A stretch of DNA of 64,000 nt. It comes from CBDIDH01 sp965277595. Lineage in GTDB: Bacteria > Planctomycetota > Planctomycetia > Isosphaerales > Isosphaeraceae. This document shows, in pieces, positions 59,401 through 64,000 of this stretch (the first letter of the stretch is position 1; every line of letters starts with the position of its first letter). The stretch spans positions 4,774,001 through 4,838,000 of the forward strand of contig CBDIDH010000002.1 in the NCBI GenBank assembly GCA_965277595.1, given 5' to 3'. A program made the translations under genes and the position numbers. Below the pieces are notes generated by a model, which was given only the letters and a program-made list of their open reading frames with translations, searched no databases and had not been told where the DNA came from.

Positions 59401-62247
59401 GCGATTGCCGAGGCGCGTCTCGGTCGATGCGGCGGTCTCCCATTCCAGCAGATTCTTATGCGTGAGGAAGAGACGGCCGAGGGTCCGGACGATCGCGTCC
59501 ACGAGCAGGCGCGACTGGTTGGCGAGGAAGACGAGTGAAAGAAGGACCTGCGCGACGGTCGGCGGCAGGCTGTCGGGAAGCCGTTTCAGGCCGTCGAGCG
59601 ATCCGCCCCGAAGGCAGCCGAAGACCGTTCCGATCACCAGTTGAAAGAGGGGAATCGCCAGCACGCAGAATCCGAAAATCGTCCAGAACCAGGGGTTGCC
59701 CGGTAGGACCGTCCAGCCGAGGGCGAGCATGAGGACAATCGAGGGCGGAACAAGACTGCGCCGGAGGTTGTCGAGGATCTTCCAGCGCTCCAGGGTCGGC
59801 AGCGGGTTCGGCTTCGACCCGTGAGGCGAGGGGACGCGTCGGCCGAGCCAGGGGAGGATTTGCCAGTCACCCCGGACCCAACGATGTTCGCGGCGCGCGT
59901 AGGCGTGGTATCGGGCGGGGAAGTCGTCGAAAAGCTCGGTGTCGCTCAGAAGGCCGCAGCGGGCGTAATTGCCTTCAATGAGGTCGTGGCTGAGGATCTG
60001 GTTTTCCGGGAAGGTGTGACCGGTCGCGGCCTCGAAGGCATCGACGTCGTAAACCCCCTTGCCCGTGAAGCTGCCGATCCCGAAGAGGTCCATGTAGGTA
60101 TCGGAGGCGGCCGACGAATACGGGTCAATGCCGCCCGAGGAGGCCAGAAGCGCCGCGAACCGCGAGTGGGTGGCGGCGGAGAGGTGAAAGCTCACCCTCG
60201 GCTGCAAGACGCCGTAGCCTTCCACGACCCGGCCGATACTCGGGTCAAACCGGGCCTGATTCAAGGGATGCGCGATCGCGCCGATGAGGCGGCCGGCGGT
60301 GTCGCGCGTCATCTTCGTGTCCGAATCGAGCGTGATCACATACCGAAGGCGAGGCAAGGTTTCGGGCGTCGCGGTGACGACCGAGTAACTTGTTTCCGTG
60401 TCGCCCCGGAGCATCCGATTGAACTCGGAGAGCTTGCCGCGCTTGCGTTCCCAGCCCATCCAGCATCTTTGCGCGGGATTGTAGAGCCGTTTCCGGTGAA
60501 AGAGATAGAACTTGTCCGACCCGCCGCCGTAACGTTCGTTCAATTCCTTGACGCGGACGAGGGCATCGCGGACGTACCCAGCGTCTTCGGGCATCGTCTC
60601 GGCCGGGGCGTCGGCGAAGTCGGTCAAGAGAGCGAAGCGGAGCCGGGGGTCGGGATTGGCGAGGTAATGAATCTCCAGGCGTTCGAGCAAATCGGCCGCG
60701 CTGTTTGGCCGAACGAGCATCGATGGCATGACGACAAAGGCGGCGTAATCGGCCGGGATGCCGTCCTTGAAGTCGAGTTTGGGCAAGACTTTAGGCGGCA
60801 TCAAGAGCGTCAGGAAATGATTCACGAGGCCGACGGCGAGTTCACCCGCCGGCAAGAGGCTGACAAGCAGGACGATCGGCACCCACCAGGCCGGTGCGCC
60901 TGATCCGAGAACGAGACCGACGGGGATGGAAAGGACGAGGGCAAGCACCGCGGCGATCGGGCCGAAATAAGTCGTCCGGGGATGTCTGAGGGTCCAGCCG
61001 TGAAGGCGGTCGCGCCAGGGGGTCCGGGTCTTGAACTCGGCCTTGAGCGTGGGATGGCCGCGATCGACGAGGTAATAGCCGACATGTCCGCGCGCGGCCC
61101 CCTGACCCCGGCCGGCTCGCGCGAGCGCGACGGCCCGGACGGCGACGGCGGTTTCCTCGATGTTCGAGCCGCGCGCGATCTTTTCAATGGCCTTGCGGTA
61201 GCTGTCGCGGGTGGCGAAATCCTGCTGGGAATAGACGTCGCCGGGGTCGCCCCGAAGGATCGATTCGACGACGCTGTTTCGCTCGAAAAAGGCGTTCCAG
61301 TCGAGCGCGGAGAGGAGCCGAAGGCTGATCACGCAGTTGCCGACGGTGACCTGGTTCGACGCCTGTCGGCGGTGCTCGCGTTGCAGGACGTCGTTGGCGT
61401 CCACGCCGCGCGCCTCAAGCTCCGATTCGAGGCGGCCGAGGGCCTCGGCGGCGCGTGGTCCCTGGTCGCGGAGGAGTTGGAGCAGGCAGACGACGAACGG
61501 GTCGGTCGGGTCCACCAGGTCGGGCGGAGGCGCGTGGCGGCGTCGGCCGGCGACGACCGGGGCGCTGACGTCGGGTTCGATCTCGGGGTCGGCGAAAGCC
61601 TCGGCCGCCCAGACGTCGGCGCGTCGGCGCTCGTCCCAGCCCCAGATCATCTGGCTGGCGAGGCGCCGAAGGTTTTCCAGAAGGACCAGCCGGAGCATCG
61701 TCGGCAAGGCCCAGAGTTCCCCGATCGTCAGGGGGCTGACACCTTGAAAGGCGCGCACGAAGCGAGTCAACCGGGTTTCGTCGACCTCGCTATCAGTGTG
61801 CGCGATCAAGGAGAGGGCCAGGGCGTAGACCCTCGGGTATCCGCTCAAGGGGGGGGAGGCGAGCTTCGGCAACTCCTGATCGTATCCGCGTGGCAGGTCG
61901 CGGCGGACCTCGCGTAGGACTTCCTGAAGGATGTGGAAGTTGTCGGCGAACCATTCGGCGTCGTGGCCGAGGCCCTCCTGAACTCCCTCCGCGCCGGCGA
62001 TCCGTTCATGCGTCTTGCCGAGGTAGGTTTCGTTCCGCGCGAACTGGTCAAGGAGCGGGCTGCCGACCTTCTTGAACGGGGCCAGCGTGCAGACGGCGGC
62101 CAGGCGGATCGCGTGCGCCTCAAGGTATTCCAGGCCGTAGAGTTCGGCCCGGATCGGGGCATCTCCCCGTGGAGAGATCAACAGGGGCGAGGGGGGTTCG
62201 GGGGGCGACGCCGACGGGGCCGCCGGTTCGATGAGGGTCTTGCTCAT
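53434..62247 (-). CDS. Cyclic beta-1,2-glucan synthase-like protein (NdvB/ChvB/Cgs type)
   Basis: At 2937 residues it matches the size of NdvB/Cgs proteins and has all their parts. N-terminal soluble region (about 1-420); membrane helices near 430-490 and several at 830-1040; a GT84 domain (about 500-860) with TLDSDTKM (Asp641, Asp643), GKGVYDVDAFE, LSHDLIEGNY and EHRWVRGDWQILPWL (Arg789-Trp790); a glycoamylase-like (PF10091) domain (about 1340-1570) with SWGGTMFEYLMP and YMAHHQGMTL, which in Cgs proteins does the cyclising transglycosylation; two GH94 N-terminal beta-sandwich domains (about 1640-1860 and 2165-2400); and a GH94 catalytic domain (about 2430-2890) with YQSGGAFGYRDQLQD and GTGDWNDGMNRVG. 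UDP-glucose is the expected donor; chain length is set by GH94 phosphorolysis. Met 62247 fits the family start better than the frame start at 62325. Confidence 0.93.
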   Translation of the reverse strand: MSKTLIEPAAPSASPPEPPSPLLISPRGDAPIRAELYGLEYLEAHAIRLAAVCTLAPFKKVGSPLLDQFARNETYLGKTHERIAGAEGVQEGLGHDAEWFADNFHILQEVLREVRRDLPRGYDQELPKLASPPLSGYPRVYALALSLIAHTDSEVDETRLTRFVRAFQGVSPLTIGELWALPTMLRLVLLENLRRLASQMIWGWDERRRADVWAAEAFADPEIEPDVSAPVVAGRRRHAPPPDLVDPTDPFVVCLLQLLRDQGPRAAEALGRLESELEARGVDANDVLQREHRRQASNQVTVGNCVISLRLLSALDWNAFFERNSVVESILRGDPGDVYSQQDFATRDSYRKAIEKIARGSNIEETAVAVRAVALARAGRGQGAARGHVGYYLVDRGHPTLKAEFKTRTPWRDRLHGWTLRHPRTTYFGPIAAVLALVLSIPVGLVLGSGAPAWWVPIVLLVSLLPAGELAVGLVNHFLTLLMPPKVLPKLDFKDGIPADYAAFVVMPSMLVRPNSAADLLERLEIHYLANPDPRLRFALLTDFADAPAETMPEDAGYVRDALVRVKELNERYGGGSDKFYLFHRKRLYNPAQRCWMGWERKRGKLSEFNRMLRGDTETSYSVVTATPETLPRLRYVITLDSDTKMTRDTAGRLIGAIAHPLNQARFDPSIGRVVEGYGVLQPRVSFHLSAATHSRFAALLASSGGIDPYSSAASDTYMDLFGIGSFTGKGVYDVDAFEAATGHTFPENQILSHDLIEGNYARCGLLSDTELFDDFPARYHAYARREHRWVRGDWQILPWLGRRVPSPHGSKPNPLPTLERWKILDNLRRSLVPPSIVLMLALGWTVLPGNPWFWTIFGFCVLAIPLFQLVIGTVFGCLRGGSLDGLKRLPDSLPPTVAQVLLSLVFLANQSRLLVDAIVRTLGRLFLTHKNLLEWETAASTETRLGNRLARFALSMWPAMAIAAVLASLVTLLRPEALAASAPILLAWFISPVIAYWVSQPRPTTDVPLNEAERRALRRVARKTWYFFETFVGEDDHWLPPDNFQELPDGRVAHRTSPTNQGLLLLSTLAAHDLGYVSLRNLADRLEKTLDTFDRMEKHWGHFYNWYNTRTLRVLPPAYVSTVDSGNLLGCLVTLKQGLREKIDGPIVGPELIEGVADTLALAVAEGRPGREAFDALLIQRPGDLLAWDDWLGRVDWDVTTLVGRLRSPEEGQTAAEDDREAWAKRLGGQVRARRAELAAVAPWLAPLRSWEEPIPPNWGSTDLAQRWAELRGQLVDPGLSLAGLDRRAAGLTEALETIATSAPAADRFRAIIDGLQTSIAPDLLGQIRRLADRAEAIASAMDFRPLYKADRHLYSIGCNLTQGSLDGACYDLLASESSLTSFLTVARGDAPRRHWFQLGRPFIRGAGRIGLVSWGGTMFEYLMPRLLLRSLPGTLVSEACRTAVSRQVEYGRQKGLPWGISESAFNAQYVDGDYQYQAFGVPGLGLKRGLERDLVIAPYATAMAAMVAPREALENLKRLTEAGGEGSYGYYEAIDYTPDRVPKGSKCVVVRSYMAHHQGMTLVGLTNAVLDDPMPRRFHAVPMVRAVDLLLQERVPRDAPTVDPAEVATAADAQPARSTAPLLSRQLTTPSTPAPRTLLLSNTQYHVLLTNAGSGVSTWRGLDVTRWREDATRDCWGQYCYVRDPEHDLVWSAGHQPVCRPTDDYEVIFAADKATFRRRDAGIETLLEVTVSPEQFAEVRRVTVTNLTDRPRELELTSYAEVVLAPRGADLAHPAFGKLFLETEWIAGPAALLCRRRPRSADQAPVWAVHVAATETQAAVGATPRYETDRSRFLGRGRSTADPAALDRGASLSGTTGPVLDPVLSLRVRVHLEPGTSSVVAFTTAVAESRDEALALADQYREPAAAARAFELAWAHSQIEHSHRGWSPEEAHLFQRLGAHVIFAGSAQRPTPALVASNRHGQADLWRYGISGDRPVVLVRIGAIGQVFLARQLLLAHAFLRLKGLEFDLVLLNEETTSYFEELNEQLQEAVRTAGAADLVDKAGGVFVRKAEQMPEQDKTLIQAAARVVLVGDRGSLASQLDRLERVPALPPPLVPSRPAGFPAVEPLEFPEGLLYPNGLGGFREDSREYCILVKGEGHSGVGRNGSVGRPTGPKPHPVLPPAPWINVIANPSFGFLITEAGSGFTWSGNSQANRLTPWSNDPVSDPPGEVVYLRDEETGDFWSPTPLPVPSAEPTLVRHGQGYTIFERNTHGLQHELTLLVPPDDTIKRISLKVTNPDSRARRLSATFYAEWVLGSTRDAAAMHVVSELDTETGAIFARNVFRTDFASRIAFADVDTPDRTVTADRAAFLGRHGSVASPAALGRIDLSGRVGAVLDPCAAIQVKFDLEPGQSREIVFFLGEAGSVDEARALLFKHREASQSARTLDEVKTHWEPIVESVRVQTPDPAFDLLLNRWLVYQILSCRVLGRSAFYQSGGAFGYRDQLQDVQALVHAAPEVARAHILLAASRQFTEGDVQHWWHPPSGRGVRTRISDDPLWLVTAACRYAQTTGDASIFEERVNFLKAPMLRPGQEDDFSLPAIADEPATLYEHCALALERSLRFGAHGLPLMGTGDWNDGMNRVGAGGKGESVWLAWFLLTVLGEFTPLAESRGETDRVHRFRAASASLAACVEANAWDGAWYRRAYFDDGRPLGSASNDECRIDSITQSWAVISGSGDPERARIALASVDDRLVREHDALILLLDPPFDSAPMEPGYIKGYLPGTRENGGQYTHAAAWVVLANARLGRGRRAFDLFQLLNPVRHSATSAGVERYRVEPYVVAADVYGRSPHVGRGGWTWYTGSASWLYRVGLEALIGLTRVGQALDLDPCIPGDWPGFAITYRYRSATYRIRVENPNGVERGIASIEVDGLAQAGTSFPIHDDGQIHEVRAIMGTP

Positions 62248-62702
62248 TGCCGCAGACACGCTCCCCGCAGGTTGACCTACCGACCGTCCGACGCGGGCCT
62301 CGCGTCCGGGGCGCCGACATTGCATCCTCGGCGATCGGCCCTCACGCCCTTCACTACGGCCTTCACGCGGCCGGCGTTGGTCCCGGGGAAATTTCGGCGG
62401 GATTCCCGATCGGATTCACTGTTTCGGGCCAGACCGAGCCGTCTCGGCCTCGCCCCGGTCTTCCCGCATGGTTGTGTGCACAGGTTGGAAGAGGCCCGCG
62501 AATCCTATCTCTTGCCTGGGGCATGCGACGACGACGACTCTTCTCTTCTCGGCCAATTCCGTTTGCGACGCGTCGGCTCAGCGACAAGGTCCGGGCGCCC
62601 GCCGCAGGTCAAGATCGACCCCGCCCGGCACGATCAGACGGGGCTCTTTTGAAACCGGATCATAACGCATCAGTCGTCGGTCAAGCAAGGGGACGGGCAC
62701 GT

Positions 62703-62920
62703 CCGACAGGAGAATTGCGAAGTCCCGATGACCAAGGACCAATGACCGAAAAATTCCGCCTGTCTGGTCATCAGGGTTGTTGCGGAATAGCCGTAAGGTC
62801 AAAGGGCAGAAGGACATGGGACAAAATGGGAAATATGCCATTTGTCCTTGTGTCCTTTGACCTTACGTCAAAAACAATCCCTAAATACGCAAAAAACCTA
62901 TTGGTCATTGGTTATTGACA
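62703..62920. repeat. Long nested palindromic intergenic repeat (copy 2)
   Basis: Same parts as 38444-38705. GACAGGAGAATTGCGAAGTC (62704-62723) matches the complement of that copy's right outer arm. GATGACCAAGGACCAATGACC follows at 62728. The inner 12-base arms GTAAGGTCAAAG (62793-62804) and CTTTGACCTTAC (62855-62866) are identical to copy 1, as are TTTGTCCTTGTGTCCTTTGA and TCCCTAAATACGCAAAAA downstream. The core has the same orientation in both copies while the flanking arm order is inverted. It occupies the gap between the glucan synthase start and the aspartic-protease gene; no gene is seen in 62248-63063. Confidence 0.9.
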
Positions 62921-63063
62921 AGCGAGCGTTCCGTCCCGCCTCGAATCGGGCAACTTGACGACCCGACTGGATTCTCTCAACGGGCGACGACTCCGCCAGA
63001 GAATCAGGAAGTCCCACGATCCGGACTATCAGGGACGGGATCACTCGGCCCCGGCATCTTCGA

Positions 63064-64000
63064 TTACCGGTTGGAGTTCAGGCTCGGGAGGACCATGAAG
63101 ACCTCGAAAGGGCGCTCGTCCCGCTGGAAGGTCAAGTGGACTTTTCGTCCCACCGAACAGAGTCGTTGCCGTAGGGCATACAGCCGAGTTCGGCAGGCAT
63201 CCTCACCGTCGATCTTGAGGAGGGAGTCGCCCGGCCGGACCCCGGACCTCGCCAGGGGCGATTCCTCATCGACGGAATCGACGATGACCCGCCCCCCCTT
63301 GCGACGGAGCCCCAACCCACTCTGGTCGTGTACCTCCGGCTGACCGAACGCGCGGCTCTTCCTGAAATAGGCCACTTTATTCGGGAAATCAAAGATCATG
63401 TTATATTGTTTAAGCAATGGAAGGCCGATCAAATTCCACGACCTCGCCTGAATATCAATCACGGCCACGTTATCATGGCGAAATCCCCCCAAGGTGAGGC
63501 ACTCAATGATCCCTCTTCGGTGTCGGCAGGCTTGGGTAAGCCCCAAGGTCCCGCTGTCCTGCAAGAGTTTAATCCGGCCTCGCTCCCGGAGGGAGTCGAA
63601 ATCGCTCGCCCCGAGCCCTCCAGGAGCTTGCGAGCCCGTGTCAATCAAGAACTTCCGAAGGCCGATACCCGACACGTCGACATAGAGCGAATACCTATTA
63701 GAGGCTTCGTACAGGGGGATAGCAGTTCCGGCGTCACGTCCCGCGGATTCGAGAAGCGCCAGCCTCCCTTCGTCGAAATTGAGGGAGACCACATGATCTT
63801 TGAGAAACTCCATGCCGATGAGGCCGAAGAACTCATGACCACTCACCTCTCGAAGTTCGCCGAGGTCGGAGCAAGCGACACTCTGGTAGGTGTGCAATCT
63901 CAGCTTCCCCAAGGTCGCCTTGGGCGGGTCGAAGAAGCCTACTCTCGTCACCCCGCAGGCTGTGTCGATGGCCTGGGAGTAAAGGGGGTCGCCGAGGAGT
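63064..64000 (-). CDS. Retropepsin-like aspartic protease with PDZ domain, 5' end outside window
   Basis: The frame is open to the right edge; a GTG at 63951 is not a true start because coding clearly continues upstream (GDPLYSQAIDTACGVT). The visible 311 residues contain the second half of a pepsin/retropepsin-like duplicated fold: GLIGMEFLKDHVVSLNFDEG, then LIDTGSQAPGGLGASDF with an Asp-Thr-Gly active-site triplet, and NLIGLPLLKQYNMIFDFPNK. A PDZ domain follows (about the last 80 residues; DSVDEESPLARSGVRPGDSL). The combination of clan AA aspartic protease and PDZ is known in bacteria for periplasmic proteins of unclear role. The first catalytic triplet and the signal peptide would lie beyond the window. 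Confidence 0.85.
   Translation of the reverse strand, partial: LLGDPLYSQAIDTACGVTRVGFFDPPKATLGKLRLHTYQSVACSDLGELREVSGHEFFGLIGMEFLKDHVVSLNFDEGRLALLESAGRDAGTAIPLYEASNRYSLYVDVSGIGLRKFLIDTGSQAPGGLGASDFDSLRERGRIKLLQDSGTLGLTQACRHRRGIIECLTLGGFRHDNVAVIDIQARSWNLIGLPLLKQYNMIFDFPNKVAYFRKSRAFGQPEVHDQSGLGLRRKGGRVIVDSVDEESPLARSGVRPGDSLLKIDGEDACRTRLYALRQRLCSVGRKVHLTFQRDERPFEVFMVLPSLNSNR

Noticed and set aside
55771..59538. Long plus-strand frames over the glucan synthase (534 and 690 codons)
   Set aside because: Antisense to a gene with all NdvB/Cgs domains in order; the plus frames have no motif and are rich in Gly, Arg and Asp as expected of mirror frames.

Overview
The window looks like chromosomal DNA from a planctomycete, most likely of the Isosphaeraceae type. 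This is inferred from gene content, not from a marker gene: three DUF1559 prepilin-like proteins, a DUF1501 / pre-peptidase C-terminal / DUF1549-DUF1553 / cytochrome-WD40 cluster, an ASPIC-UnbV protein, N-terminal motifs of the LEPR-XLL kind, high GC, and IS families common in that group. No rRNA, tRNA or CRISPR array was seen.

Layout. 1-4.9 kb is an insertion-sequence scrap yard: the start of an IS630 transposase running off the left edge, an intact-looking IS66 (854-2350), an intact-looking ISAs1 (2632-3900) and an IS1380 transposase cut off by the ISAs1 end. 5.0-9.2 kb holds sucA-sucB (2-oxoglutarate dehydrogenase E1 and E2) on the minus strand with a good terminator. 9.6-11.0 kb encodes a secreted EF-hand protein and a Tat-exported intradiol dioxygenase-like protein. 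11.8-17.8 kb (plus strand) carries a large secreted S53 (sedolisin) peptidase with DUF4082, a Thr-rich surface protein, a DUF1559 pseudopilin and an esterase. 18.1-21.2 kb has two divergent polytopic glycosyltransferase-like genes, one broken by an in-frame TGA. 21.5-30.5 kb has a trypsin-like protease, a coupled minus-strand trio (UnbV/FG-GAP lipoprotein, TPR, NHL propeller), then a small lipoprotein and two tandem DUF1559 paralogues. 30.6-38.3 kb is the DUF1501-PPC-DUF1549/1553-cytochrome/WD40 module. 38.8-42.3 kb has a PhyH-type oxygenase and a sorbosone-dehydrogenase/cytochrome fusion.

The most interesting part is 42.3-62.2 kb, about 20 kb on the minus strand. It has a 2937-residue cyclic beta-1,2-glucan synthase-like protein (GT84 + glycoamylase-like + GH94), a fused ABC exporter of the NdvA/ChvA/MsbA type, a 2034-residue protein joining a secreted N-terminus, a large membrane domain and a complete GH94 phosphorylase module but no GT84, and a secreted 695-residue protein with features of an (alpha/alpha)6 glycoside hydrolase. 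Together they suggest a locus for making, exporting and remodelling a beta-1,2-glucan-like polymer. A 91-residue protein of unknown function is encoded on the opposite strand between exporter and synthase. The window ends in a partial retropepsin-like/PDZ protein.

Between genes there is a recurring family of palindromic repeats: two long copies (38444-38705 and 62703-62920), shorter relatives (16.8, 21.3 kb) and two places with 7-bp tandem units (23.5 and 32.1 kb).
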